From the NCBI RefSeq assembly GCF_025860405.1, contig NZ_CP063786.1:150778-214777 (forward strand): DNA of 64,000 bases, given 5' to 3'. The notes under the pieces were generated by a model, which worked only from the letters and a program-made list of their open reading frames with translations, ran no database searches and was not told the DNA's origin. This document shows positions 43,669-52,871 of the stretch, in pieces. The DNA is from Tolypothrix sp. PCC 7712 (lineage in GTDB: Bacteria; Cyanobacteriota; Cyanobacteriia; Cyanobacteriales; Nostocaceae). The position numbers and the translations under genes are program-made. The first letter of the stretch is position 1; each line of letters opens with the position of its first letter.

Positions 43669-44359
43669 CGGTGAGATTGAGACGATATCCTGTACCATGC
43701 AAAGTTTCAATCATATTCCCGCACCCACTATTGGTCAGTTTGCGACGCAGCAAACGCATTTGAGCAGCTACTACATTACTTATGGGTTCTGCACTCACTT
43801 CCCAAAGCTGATTACGAATTTGTTCAGTAGTCACAATTTGGTTTGGGTGTTTCATAAAATACTCTAGTAACTGGAATTCTTTATTAGTTAAGGAAATCTC
43901 CTGTTTCTTGCCTGTATTATTTTGACTAACAACCATATTGTTACCGTAATCAAGAGTCAAGTTGCCAACAGTTAATTCTTGAGGCTGAAATTGGGGCGAT
44001 CGCCTTTGTAATGCCCGCAATCTAGCCAGTAATTCCGCCATGCCGAATGGCTTTACCAAGTAGTCATCTGCACCCGCATCCAGCCCAGTCACTTTATCTT
44101 CCATTCTGTCTTTAGCTGTCAGCATTAAAACAGGTAGAGGACTTTGACGAGAACGTAGCTTTTTACACAACTCTAAACCTGATATTCCTGGCAGCATCCA
44201 ATCGAAAATAGCTAGTGTGTATTGTGCCCACTGATTTTCTAGATATGCCCAGGCATCATTACCATCGAGTACCCAATCAACTAAGTACTTCTGCTGGGTA
44301 AGAGTTCGCTTAATAGCAGCACCCAAATCTGGTTCATCTTCGACTAGTAACACTCTCAT
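43655..44359 (-). CDS. OmpR-family response regulator, RppA/NrsR-like
   Basis: 234 residues from the ATG at 44359, which has AGGTG at good spacing; a GTG three codons earlier is possible. Receiver domain: MRVLLVEDEPDLG, phospho-acceptor in LAIFDWMLPGISG, LTAKD and LVKPFG. The winged-helix DNA-binding domain ends with LLRRKLTNSGCGNMIETLHG and TGYRLN. It should bind tandem direct repeats; a TTTCAT-N5-TTTCAT copy lies upstream of its own gene. It overlaps the kinase gene. Confidence 0.9.
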   Translation of the reverse strand: MRVLLVEDEPDLGAAIKRTLTQQKYLVDWVLDGNDAWAYLENQWAQYTLAIFDWMLPGISGLELCKKLRSRQSPLPVLMLTAKDRMEDKVTGLDAGADDYLVKPFGMAELLARLRALQRRSPQFQPQELTVGNLTLDYGNNMVVSQNNTGKKQEISLTNKEFQLLEYFMKHPNQIVTTEQIRNQLWEVSAEPISNVVAAQMRLLRRKLTNSGCGNMIETLHGTGYRLNLTDESK

Positions 44360-44595
44360 AGAGTTCACCTGTCAACAGTAAGTTGATATCTTTTTAAAAA
44401 CTTTTTCATCTGTACATTTTATATAATATTTAAGTATAAAATTTTACAAAATTTCCTGAAATAGCAAAATGTTAACAGTGAAAAAAGACTCAGTAGATCG
44501 ACTTGCCAAAATAGGTGCGATCTTAGTTTGAGGAGTTACAAAAACTAAGTATTTGCAAGAGTCTATTGAGTCACTATTTATTTTGACAGGTAAAT

Positions 44596-44612
44596 ATGAA
44601 ACCAAGATGAAA
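44596..44612 (-). promoter_or_regulatory. Tandem operator upstream of the two-component system
   Basis: On the minus strand TTTCAT-N5-TTTCAT, followed four bases later by ACCTGTCAAA. The same arrangement precedes two DUF2808 genes. Implies autoregulation. Confidence 0.65.
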
Positions 44613-44856
44613 TTTCAACTACTTGTAGAAAATTTATAAATTATTGGTATTAATTAGCTGTCACATCAATAAAGTTCGTTAGCATTATTTTTATCATACT
44701 GGAGTTTGACGCTATACAAACAAACTCTCCATTAACTTAAGCTTCGTCGTCATGCAAGCAATAGTGTATACAAAGCAAATCATGGAAGTCAATTTCATGA
44801 CAATGAGAAAATCATAACTACTGATTTTTTGGAACTTTTTAAGACAATATCCGAAA

Positions 44857-44873
44857 TTTCATCTTAATTTCAT
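44857..44873 (+). promoter_or_regulatory. Tandem operator facing the cysteine-synthase-like gene
   Basis: TTTCAT-N5-TTTCAT on the + strand (44857-44862 and 44868-44873), about 340 bases before the gene start. Confidence 0.55.
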
Positions 44874-45211
44874 ATTTATCTTTCAGGATAGAAATATCGA
44901 GTCTATTCATGAATGAATACAGGCATTTCTGAGAATTGGCTTGAAAAAATAAACCTGTTAGATATTGATTATTAACTAGGAGTGATGCCTCGTAAAGCTG
45001 ACACACCAATTGCCATAGCACAAAAGCAAACCTACCAATAATTGGGGCGGCTGATGTAATCAGATATTCTAAGACATTTGTACATGACATCAAGTTTATT
45101 ACAAATATCACTAAATTTAGGCTGTAAATACGACATAAGAGAGCTTTAGCAAGTAAGCAAGTTTATAAAGTTGCAGCCACAGTAATTTCCTCATTTGTTT
45201 CAATATTCAAT

Positions 45212-46306
45212 ATGAATTCTTTTCCCAAAACTTTATCGTCCGAGAACTTTTCTAGTTCGCAATACAACAATCGTAATAGATACAATCTTTTTGTATCTGC
45301 CAATGTTACCCAGGCACTAGGAAATGTCCCGATCGTACAGCTTGGAAACATATCCCGTGTATGTATTGAATCAGAGTGTTTATTAAAGCTTGAGAGCTGC
45401 AATCCTGGAGGATCAATTAAGGAGAAAAATGCAGTTTACCTCGTCAAGCGTGCGGAGGAAGAAGGACTACTTGTACCTGGTGGTACGATTATCGAGTCAA
45501 GCTCAGGAAATTTCGGCGTTGGTTTAGCAATGGTAGGAGCAGTCCGAGGGTATCGAGTGATTATTGTTGTCGATGCCAAAACTGCGCCACCGTTTAGACG
45601 AATGCTGAAAGCATACGGTGCAGAACTTGTGGATGTACCGCTACATGAAGCAGACGAATCAGGCTCTATGCAAAAGGCGAGAATGAAACGAGCGCATGAG
45701 CTTACGGCAACTATCCCTAATGCTTGGTATCCATGTCAGCACTTGAATCCTTGGAATACTGAGGCACATTCATACTACACTGCGCGGGAAATTGAAGCCC
45801 ACTTTGCTGGTGAACTTGATGGTGTCGTGGTTGGTGTTAGCACGGCGGGACAAATAATGGGAATAGCTCGTTATCTCCTACCGCGATTTCCCAAAATACG
45901 TATTGTTGGCGTTGATGTGGTGGGTTCAGTGATTATGGGAACGCCAGCCAAACCATACAAGATGACGGGTATTGGGTTATCTTTTTTTCCACCAAATCTG
46001 GATCTTTCAATGCTCGATCGCGCTTACGTAGTACCAGAAGATTTGGCTTACTCGGTGTGTCATGCACTTGCAAGTCGTGAAGGATTGCTTCTTGGTGCAT
46101 CAACAGGGGCAATTGTCGCTGGTGGACTGCATTTGGCACACTCTCTTGGTGCTGGTGCGCGGATTCTGATGATTAATCCAGACCGAGGTGATAGATACCT
46201 TGAGACAGTCTACGATTCTGATTGGCTTGATCATCATGGATTTACTTTGAAACAGGGGGAACATCTTGATGATGCGATCGCCTCACTGACTCCTCTGTAT
46301 TTTTAG
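45212..46306 (+). CDS. PLP-dependent cysteine synthase-like enzyme, SbnA-like
   Basis: 364 residues. Type II PLP fold: SCNPGGSIKEKNAVYLV carries the PLP Lys, ESSSGNFGVGLAM binds the cofactor phosphate side, and GVVVGVSTAGQIMGIARYL is the glycine loop. The overall match is to SbnA and related N-(2-amino-2-carboxyethyl)-glutamate synthases rather than to housekeeping CysK. A metallophore or amino acid precursor product is possible; no SbnB partner is in view. Its stop overlaps the start of a MATE exporter by one base. Confidence 0.75.
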   Translation: MNSFPKTLSSENFSSSQYNNRNRYNLFVSANVTQALGNVPIVQLGNISRVCIESECLLKLESCNPGGSIKEKNAVYLVKRAEEEGLLVPGGTIIESSSGNFGVGLAMVGAVRGYRVIIVVDAKTAPPFRRMLKAYGAELVDVPLHEADESGSMQKARMKRAHELTATIPNAWYPCQHLNPWNTEAHSYYTAREIEAHFAGELDGVVVGVSTAGQIMGIARYLLPRFPKIRIVGVDVVGSVIMGTPAKPYKMTGIGLSFFPPNLDLSMLDRAYVVPEDLAYSVCHALASREGLLLGASTGAIVAGGLHLAHSLGAGARILMINPDRGDRYLETVYDSDWLDHHGFTLKQGEHLDDAIASLTPLYF

Positions 46307-47667
46307 TGGCTCATCATAGATTAATGTTGAAAAAAATCATGAACATTTCACCTCAGCAGGGACAGGAAGGTAATAACACAACTTCAGGGCGATCGCTACT
46401 AGCACTACTGAAGCAGTTTATTCCACTTTCCCTATCTGATGTGGCAATGACTCTCGGAGATCCGCTTCAAACATCTGCACTTAGCCGCCTATCCTTTCCG
46501 CAAGAGACATTAGCCGGAGTCGGGGTAGTCAAAGGAGTTGCCGTATTTCTGGAAAGCCCCATTATCATGATTCTTCATGCCTCAACTGCATTGGGAGGCC
46601 AAGCCAAATCTCGACGCGCACTTTGGCAGTTTACGATAATTACAGGACTAGCTCTGAGTGGTATCTTTCTGTTACTCACCTGGAAACCTTTATATAACTG
46701 GTTACTGCTTGATTTATTCGGCGTTAGCTCATCAATTGCTGCACGAGGGAGAACTGCTTTTCTGTTAATGTTCCTGTGGCCTTTTGTAATTGCTTGGCGG
46801 CGATTCTTTCAAGGGTTGCTAATTCGCGCCCAAAAAAGCATAGCTGTAGGTTGGGCAAGTGTAGCGCGATTGATTTGGGTAATTGTGACGCTAGCAGTGG
46901 GAGTAAGTTTGAGGTTAGATGGCGCATTTTTAGCAGGTATCACCATGATGGGAGCAATACTCATTGAGGGGGTGCTGGTTACATGGTTTTGTCTACGTCT
47001 TGGTGCTATTTCTATTCTTAATCAACAAGGATATTCTGAAACTAAGAAACTGCCTCAAACCTTTGGTGAAGTTACCTTTTACTATTTTCCTTTAGCCTCA
47101 ACCATGCTTTTGGTTTGGGGTGCAAGAGCAATACTCTTGAGTTTGATTGCACGCGCATTCGATGGTAGCATTGCACTTGCTGTTTGGCCTGCGGCCTGGG
47201 GGCTACTTCTTTCGATCGCTAACGGTACACGTATGATTCAACAAGTGGTAATTTCTACTTATGAAGAAACTTCCAGGCGAACACTTGTTGCTTTTGTAAT
47301 TATTGTCGGGTTAAGTTTTACTTTGATACCTTTTTTTCTGGGATTTACAGATCAAGGATTATTTTTACTGCGTCAGTTTTTGGGTAATAATCCCTCTCTT
47401 GTAAACGCATCTCGTCCAATTATACAAATACTCTCATGTTTACCCCTGCTCTTGGCTCTACAAAATACTTTTCAAGGGCTACTGATTCACAAAGGCAAGA
47501 ACTGGTTCATTAACTTGGCAACACTGGTTGCTGCAATCTTGACTTTAGTAGTATGCGGAACCCTAATTTTTACCAGACATAGCGGAGCTAATTCAGCAGC
47601 TTATGGAATGCTTGCAGGTGTGATTAGTGAAATAATAGTGCTTTTTTTCGCGCTGCAAAGTAAATAA
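46306..47667 (+). CDS. MATE-like/multi-antimicrobial extrusion membrane exporter
   Basis: About 12 hydrophobic segments across 453 residues, typical of MATE and related flippases. Conserved bits include LSLSDVAMTLGDPLQTSALS and GVGVVKGVAVFLESPIIMIL. GTG at 46306 gives a one-base overlap with the enzyme gene; ATGs at 46324 and 46339 are alternatives. The pairing suggests it exports the product of the SbnA-like enzyme. Confidence 0.75.
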   Translation: MAHHRLMLKKIMNISPQQGQEGNNTTSGRSLLALLKQFIPLSLSDVAMTLGDPLQTSALSRLSFPQETLAGVGVVKGVAVFLESPIIMILHASTALGGQAKSRRALWQFTIITGLALSGIFLLLTWKPLYNWLLLDLFGVSSSIAARGRTAFLLMFLWPFVIAWRRFFQGLLIRAQKSIAVGWASVARLIWVIVTLAVGVSLRLDGAFLAGITMMGAILIEGVLVTWFCLRLGAISILNQQGYSETKKLPQTFGEVTFYYFPLASTMLLVWGARAILLSLIARAFDGSIALAVWPAAWGLLLSIANGTRMIQQVVISTYEETSRRTLVAFVIIVGLSFTLIPFFLGFTDQGLFLLRQFLGNNPSLVNASRPIIQILSCLPLLLALQNTFQGLLIHKGKNWFINLATLVAAILTLVVCGTLIFTRHSGANSAAYGMLAGVISEIIVLFFALQSK

Positions 47668-47689
47668 TTGGATTAATTTTGACTAGCAA

Positions 47690-48163
47690 CTATGGCACTA
47701 TTAACACTGAACAAAAAGCATGATGCAGTACATAGTTGCTAACACGACCTAAAACAAATTCTTCTATACCTGAAAGCCAATGTCGCCTGCCAATTATAAT
47801 TAAATCTGCTTGCCAATTCCGAGCAAATTCACAAATAGTTTCACCAGGGTTGCCAAAGTCTTGTTTGTATTCTGCGTATATACCTGCTGCTGTTGCTTCT
47901 GTTGCGTATAAACGCAGCATCTCTAACTTTGGCTGGGAGAATTTATCCAACATTTTTTGGCTGTGTTGTACAGCTTCACTGTCTTTATCTGAATCATAGT
48001 AATTTAAAATGTCAGCAGTATCTAGATATCCCTCTTCTTCAGGACATAAAACGTTAAATATCATAAGGTTAGCCTTTGTGAGTTTTGCCAGAGCAAGTGC
48101 TTTTTCAAAAACACGCTTGCTAACTTTAGAACAGTCTATTGCCACTAAAATTTTCTGAAACAT
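47690..48163 (-). CDS. Universal stress protein (UspA family)
   Basis: 157 residues. FQKILVAIDCSKVSKRVFEK opens the alpha/beta fold, and the ATP-binding end is DLIIIGRRHWLSGIEEFVLG, close to G-x2-G-x9-G-S but with changes. It ends FCSVLIVP as usual. Expressed alone on the minus strand. Stress role by family. Confidence 0.85.
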   Translation of the reverse strand: MFQKILVAIDCSKVSKRVFEKALALAKLTKANLMIFNVLCPEEEGYLDTADILNYYDSDKDSEAVQHSQKMLDKFSQPKLEMLRLYATEATAAGIYAEYKQDFGNPGETICEFARNWQADLIIIGRRHWLSGIEEFVLGRVSNYVLHHAFCSVLIVP

Positions 48164-48217
48164 AAAACAATTCCTTAGCTTTTAGTAAATAAACCTAATT
48201 GACGTACTTAAATATGT

Positions 48218-48344
48218 TGGCGTTGCTGAATTGAGGTATGAATGTCAAAAGTATCCTCTTTAAAACTCCTACTCTCTGCGACTCTGCGTGTTAGCGTTAG
48301 CGGGGCGTGGCCCGATAAATTCATCCTTTTACTCAGCAATGCCA
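48218..48344. repeat. MITE-like element
   Basis: TGGCGTTGCTGA (48218-48229) and TCAGCAATGCCA (48333-48344) form near-perfect terminal inverted repeats, extended inward by ATGAAT/ATTCAT. 127 bp, non-coding. Of a type common in Nostoc. Confidence 0.6.
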
Positions 48345-48413
48345 CATTTTGAATTGCTTAAACAATTGCAATCGAAAAAATTTAAGTTTTTAAGAAATCA
48401 AAAAAATATATAT

Positions 48414-49109
48414 TTATTCCATACGCACGATATCTCTCATTCCTAGCCAGTTATAGCGTCGAATCAACCAAGGCAACACTATAATTACAATGAGGAAAAT
48501 AACAGAAATAGCCATTCCTAAAGGTGTTCCTACGCTTAATGCTCCTCCCATATATGTCAGTAAAAATGTTGAAGGAATCATGCCTAAAAATGTAGCAAGG
48601 GCATATTTAGGGAGAGAAAGACCAGCGATTCCCGCAGCATAGCTAATCAAATCAAAAGAAAAGATTGGCAGCATCCGAGTAATAAAAATTAACCAGCTAA
48701 GATAAGCCTCTCCTTTATTTTTTGAGAAATAAATGATTTTACCTGTTAAAGCTTTAATTGCCGATCGCCCCAAAGTACGCCCCAAAAAATAAGCAATTAA
48801 ACCACCTAGAAAACCTCCTATTATGCTGTAAACTCCTGCTATGAATGTCCCCCAAATAGTGCCAGCTATAACTGCGAGTGGCGCACTAGGAATAGGACTA
48901 ATAACTACAGATAAAGCCAAGATACCAATATAGACAAATGGGCCAAGTAACCCTAAATTTTTTACAGTTTGTCTAAATCCTTCTGGTGTTAATATATTTA
49001 ACTGGGGATTCAGTAGCCAATAACAGACGGCTAAACATAGGAGCAAAATTCCCAACGCAAAGGCGTTTTGACGATTAAACAGGATTTTGATTCTTTCCTG
49101 TCTTTTCAC
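48414..49109 (-). CDS. TVP38/TMEM64 (DedA-like) membrane protein
   Basis: 231 residues with five to six membrane segments. Family landmarks are IPSAPLAVIAGTIWG, GGFLGGLIAYFLGRTLG and FITRMLPIFSFDLISYAAG. These proteins act in lipid or small-molecule transport across membranes; the exact substrate is unknown. 17 bases separate it from the next minus-strand gene upstream, so they may be co-transcribed. Confidence 0.85.
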   Translation of the reverse strand: MKRQERIKILFNRQNAFALGILLLCLAVCYWLLNPQLNILTPEGFRQTVKNLGLLGPFVYIGILALSVVISPIPSAPLAVIAGTIWGTFIAGVYSIIGGFLGGLIAYFLGRTLGRSAIKALTGKIIYFSKNKGEAYLSWLIFITRMLPIFSFDLISYAAGIAGLSLPKYALATFLGMIPSTFLLTYMGGALSVGTPLGMAISVIFLIVIIVLPWLIRRYNWLGMRDIVRME

Positions 49110-49126
49110 TTACTTAGTTCTCCCTT

Positions 49127-49780
49127 TTAGGTATTACTTCTCTTAGTGGTGTCTCCCAGACGAGGGAAAAAGGCTGGTGTATTGCTGGCATAGCGATCGT
49201 ACTCTGCACCAAATTCTGCTCGCACCTCACGTTCTTCTTGGCGTGCTAGTCGTGTATACATCCACACCAGAACCGGGAACATCAACAGCGTCAAGATTGT
49301 GGGCCACTGAAGCAGGAATCCGAACATGATGAGGATAAAAGCTACATATTGGGGATGACGAATTGTTGCATAAGGCCCAGAAGTCGCCAGCGTGTGACTG
49401 CGCTGGGCTTTGTAAAGGACTTCCCAGGCAGAGCCAAGATAGATGAGTCCACCAAAAATAAACACGTTACTTAAAAGGTGAATTGGGTTTAAGTGGGGAT
49501 CGCCTTTCCAACCCAGCAATGTCCACCAGAGATGTCCGGCATCATGGGAGAAAATATCCAGTTTGGGAAAGCGAGTTTGTAGCCAACCTGATAGTAAGTA
49601 AAGGGTCAATGGAAACCCATACATTTCCGTAAATAACGCGACAATAAAAGCTGAGAAAGCACCAAATGAACGCCAATCACGAGGACTTTTTGGCTTTGTG
49701 AAGCTGAAGGCAAAAATGATAAATATCAGTGAATTGATAATTACTAAAGACCAAAGACCATAAGCAGGGATATCTTTCAT
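49127..49780 (-). CDS. Isoprenylcysteine carboxyl methyltransferase-like membrane protein
   Basis: 217 residues with about five membrane segments. The C-terminal ICMT-like core is visible: SGPYATIRHPQYVAFIL (the RHPxY motif) and EEREVRAEFGAEYDRYA. Bacterial members often sit in metal resistance loci with unknown methyl acceptors. Here it lies in the copper-type island beside the DUF2933 protein. Confidence 0.8.
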   Translation of the reverse strand: MKDIPAYGLWSLVIINSLIFIIFAFSFTKPKSPRDWRSFGAFSAFIVALFTEMYGFPLTLYLLSGWLQTRFPKLDIFSHDAGHLWWTLLGWKGDPHLNPIHLLSNVFIFGGLIYLGSAWEVLYKAQRSHTLATSGPYATIRHPQYVAFILIMFGFLLQWPTILTLLMFPVLVWMYTRLARQEEREVRAEFGAEYDRYASNTPAFFPRLGDTTKRSNT

Positions 49781-49833
49781 AATTCATTTTCCTTTCTTGT
49801 GGTGAAGTATTAGTTATTTTGTGCTAATTGCCT

Positions 49834-50067
49834 TTATTGAGATTGGTTATTGCTTCCACCGCCTCCCCCATGTCCGCCATGTCCACCGTGCATAAATAAG
49901 TGCATAATTATACAAAGTCCCAGAAGTAAGAATAGTGGTGGAAGGCCAAGTATATGGGCCCAATGTTCTGCTATGAGAAAGAAGGCAATAATGGCGAGAA
50001 AGACAAACAATACGATTTTGACAACTGATATTCTTGTGCTGGATTGATGATTGTGTTGGTGAGCCAT
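49834..50067 (-). CDS. DUF2933-like small His/Gly-rich membrane protein
   Basis: 77 residues. A His-rich start (MAHQHNHQSS), two membrane segments (VVKIVLFVFLAIIAFFLIAE and PPLFLLLGLCIIMHLFM) and a tail with HGGHGGHGGGGG. This is the DUF2933 layout, found beside heavy-metal ATPases. Metal binding by the His residues is inferred. Confidence 0.75.
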   Translation of the reverse strand: MAHQHNHQSSTRISVVKIVLFVFLAIIAFFLIAEHWAHILGLPPLFLLLGLCIIMHLFMHGGHGGHGGGGGSNNQSQ

Positions 50068-50111
50068 GTTTTCTTAATTTGTAGTAATTGAAATTCTCTA
50101 ATTGTCTATCT

Positions 50112-50372
50112 CTACAGCGAAATCAGCTTTTTAGCTGGCGGCAACATTAAGGGTGAATTATTTGTTACTGGCTTTCTTCTAAAAAACGTAAGTGAGATAG
50201 GAAGGGACATCAAAATAAAGACCAGTGGTAGGGTGTAAAGAAAGGTAGAAACTAGAGGTGAGCGAGAAACAGCTACCAGTAAAAAAGCACTAACAGTGAA
50301 GATAATAAATAGTGCCTGGTTTACAGACAGGTTATTAAGCTAGAAGGAATAATGTTTGTGTTGATGAATCAT
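50112..50372 (-). pseudogene. Small membrane protein gene with amber stop at codon 11
   Basis: GGAGG lies five bases before the ATG at 50372. The frame reads MIHQHKHYSF, TAG, then 75 more codons in the same frame with two membrane segments (ALFIIFTVSAFLLVAVS and FLYTLPLVFILMSLPISLTF) to a TAG at 50112. The good start and intact remainder point to a recently broken gene. A later start or stop read-through is less likely. Confidence 0.6.
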
Positions 50373-50392
50373 AAAAACCTCCTTTTATAGAA

Positions 50393-52567
50393 CTATGTGC
50401 TAGATAACTTAAATCCTTTCAATAAGGATGAATTAACAATCACTGACAAGGAACTCAAAGCCATCGCAGCTGCGGCAATAATTGGGTTGAGGAAACCGAA
50501 GGCAGCAATAGGAATACCAATGGTGTTGTAAATAAACGCCCAGAATAGATTTTGTTTAATTTTGAGCATCGTGGCCCGAGATAGGCGAATCGAGGTAACA
50601 ACATCCCGCACATCGTTTTTCACCAGAATGATGCCGCCTGTTTCCTTGGCAACATCTGCACCAGAACCAATAGCAATCCCAATGTCAGCAGTTGCGAGGG
50701 CTGGCGCATCATTAACACCGTCTCCCACCATTGCCACAACTTCGCCGCGTCGTTGAATATCTTTGACAACTTGGGCTTTATCACCGGGTAATACCTCAGC
50801 AATTACCTTATCGATTCCTAGTTGACGGGCGATCGCTTCCGCAGTACGCTGGTTGTCTCCGGTGAGCATCACGACTTTAACTTTTTCCCGCCGCAAAGCA
50901 GCGATCGCTTCCTTGGCTTCAGGTTTGATGGTGTCGGCTACTGCCACAATCCCCATTAGCAGACCATTACAACCAACCAGCATGGCTGTTTTACCGTCAG
51001 ATTCCAAACGAGTCAGTATCTCTTCTGTTGCAGGATTAATTTGATAGCCTTGCTCGCGGAACAAGCGGCGATTACCAAGCAAAATCCTATCTCGATTAAT
51101 TTCTCCCCGAATCCCATGTCCGGGAATAGCTTCAAAATTATTCACTTTGGGAATATCTAGCATCTGATGTCTGGCTGCTCGCACAATTGCTTCACCCAAA
51201 GGATGTTCTGAACCCGCTTCTACAGCCGCCGCCAACCGGAGAATTTCATCGTTTGGGCGTTCTGCCAAAGCTACAATATCCGTTACACTAGGCTCACCAC
51301 GAGTCAAGGTGCCAGTTTTGTCAAAAATGACAGTCGAGAGCTTTTCTGCCCTTTCTAAAATTTCCCCACCCCGAATTAAAATCCCGGCTTCTGCTCCCTT
51401 ACCCACACCAACCATCAACGCGGCGGGAGTAGCAATACCCAAAGCACAGGGACAAGAAATAATTAACACAGCAATGAATGCAAGTAAAGCTTGGGGAAAG
51501 TTCCCGACAAGTAACCAACCGAGAAATGCCAGTACCGCAATTCCCACCACCGCAGGGACAAAATAGCCCGTGACTTTATCTGCCAACCGTTGGACTTGCG
51601 CCGTACTTGCCTGAGCTTCCTCCACAACTTTGATGATTTGAGCCAGAGCAGTTTCAGAGCCGACACGAGTTGCTTGGAAGTTGAATGCTCCTGTTCTGTT
51701 CAATGTACCACCAATCACAGTCGCTCCAGCTTGCTTCTCTACAGGTAGTGACTCCCCTGTCAGCATTGACTCATCTACAGATGAAGATCCATCCAGCACA
51801 ATTCCATCTGTTGGTACTTTTTCTCCCGGACGGACAATAATGGTTTCGCCTACCATTACTTGCTCTGCCGGAATATCCATCTCCATGCCGTCTCGGATGA
51901 CTCTAGCGGTGGCAGGTTTTAAATCTAGGAGTTTACGTACTGCTGCCGATGAGTTCTTTTTGATAATTTCTTCCATATACTTGCCTAGTAAAACAAAGGC
52001 AATGACGACGGCAGAAACTTCAAAATAAACATCTCGCTCCTCGACTCCGACAGGTAGAGCATTAGGAAAGAAAATCACTGCCACACTATAGAAATAGGCA
52101 ACGCTGGTTCCTAGAGCAATCAGGAAATCCATGTTTACATTGCGGCTTTTGATGGCATTCCACGCTCCCACGTAAAATGACCAGCCACCAATGAACTGTA
52201 CAGGGGTAGCCAGGATAAAAAGCCAGACTCCCCAGGTGAACCAGGGTAGAGCAGAAATCGGCACCCAGCTTAAGATACTTACACCTGCTGCCAGTCCCAA
52301 AAATGCAGCCGCTCGCAGAATTGCTAAAAGCAGTACCCCCGTCATCGCAATGGTGACGCGAGTCCGCATAGATTTGAGTTCCTTCTCAGGATCTAAAAAT
52401 GTGTTTAAGCAAGTTTGGCTACAAAAATAGTAAGTGCGTCCACTTCGTTCTGTCTTCAAGGATGTGGCTTTAGGTACTGTCATGCCACAAATAGGATCTT
52501 TTGCCATCCCACCTTGGGGTACAATGCTTGCGTGTCTATGTCCGTGATGCTCGTGAGTTCTGGTCAT
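50393..52567 (-). CDS. copA: Cu(I)-type P1B ATPase with N-terminal YHS domain
   Basis: 724 residues. His-rich start (HEHHGHRH), then a YHS metal-binding module (KDPICGMTVP ... FCSQTCLNTF) in place of HMA domains. Eight membrane segments. CPC in SCPCALGIATPAAL, phosphorylation site FDKTGTLTRG, HP in GSEHPLGEA, and GDGVNDAPALA. YN in WAFIYNTIG and MALSS near the end are the Cu(I)/Ag(I) signature. It pumps Cu(I) outward. It resembles CopB/CopA-type efflux pumps of resistance islands. Confidence 0.9.
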   Translation of the reverse strand: MTRTHEHHGHRHASIVPQGGMAKDPICGMTVPKATSLKTERSGRTYYFCSQTCLNTFLDPEKELKSMRTRVTIAMTGVLLLAILRAAAFLGLAAGVSILSWVPISALPWFTWGVWLFILATPVQFIGGWSFYVGAWNAIKSRNVNMDFLIALGTSVAYFYSVAVIFFPNALPVGVEERDVYFEVSAVVIAFVLLGKYMEEIIKKNSSAAVRKLLDLKPATARVIRDGMEMDIPAEQVMVGETIIVRPGEKVPTDGIVLDGSSSVDESMLTGESLPVEKQAGATVIGGTLNRTGAFNFQATRVGSETALAQIIKVVEEAQASTAQVQRLADKVTGYFVPAVVGIAVLAFLGWLLVGNFPQALLAFIAVLIISCPCALGIATPAALMVGVGKGAEAGILIRGGEILERAEKLSTVIFDKTGTLTRGEPSVTDIVALAERPNDEILRLAAAVEAGSEHPLGEAIVRAARHQMLDIPKVNNFEAIPGHGIRGEINRDRILLGNRRLFREQGYQINPATEEILTRLESDGKTAMLVGCNGLLMGIVAVADTIKPEAKEAIAALRREKVKVVMLTGDNQRTAEAIARQLGIDKVIAEVLPGDKAQVVKDIQRRGEVVAMVGDGVNDAPALATADIGIAIGSGADVAKETGGIILVKNDVRDVVTSIRLSRATMLKIKQNLFWAFIYNTIGIPIAAFGFLNPIIAAAAMALSSLSVIVNSSLLKGFKLSST

Positions 52568-52583
52568 TTTTGAATGAACTCCT

Positions 52584-52754
52584 TCATCCTGCTAGTTGTG
52601 ATTCAAAAGTATGCAGGCAAGTCTGGCTGCAAAAATAGTAAGTTTGTCCGTCTCGCTCGGACTTCAAGGCTGTAGCATTTTTGACAGTGATGCTACATAT
52701 TGGGTCTACAGCAGTCTTTTCACTATCTTGTTGACGTTTGTGATTTGGTGGTCT
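52584..52754 (-). pseudogene. YHS-domain fragment duplicated from the ATPase N-terminus
   Basis: A frame without any start codon encodes VDPICSITVKNATALKSE, then GQTYYFCSQTCLHTFES and a stop just before the ATPase gene. It is closely similar to the ATPase's own YHS module. A palindromic repeat abuts its 5' end, so it is a truncated copy. Confidence 0.75.
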
Positions 52755-52757
52755 TCA

Positions 52758-52786
52758 ATTAGTGGTGGCTTGTACCCACCACTAAT
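52758..52786. repeat. Palindromic repeat at the broken end of the YHS fragment
   Basis: ATTAGTGGTGG (52758-52768) and CCACCACTAAT (52776-52786) are perfect inverted repeats. Confidence 0.6.
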
Positions 52787-52871
52787 TGTCTTTAATTTTG
52801 AATTGGAGCGAAGCGACTTGACCTCCTTGAGAGCAGATGTCAATCGTGTCAGGTCAAAATCTCTCCGGAAT

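Larger units (their letters stand above)
44360..45211. other. Divergent intergenic region with two operators
   Basis: About 850 bp between the regulator and the cysteine-synthase-like gene. It carries one tandem operator in each orientation. The rest is AT-rich with no supported gene. Confidence 0.6.
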
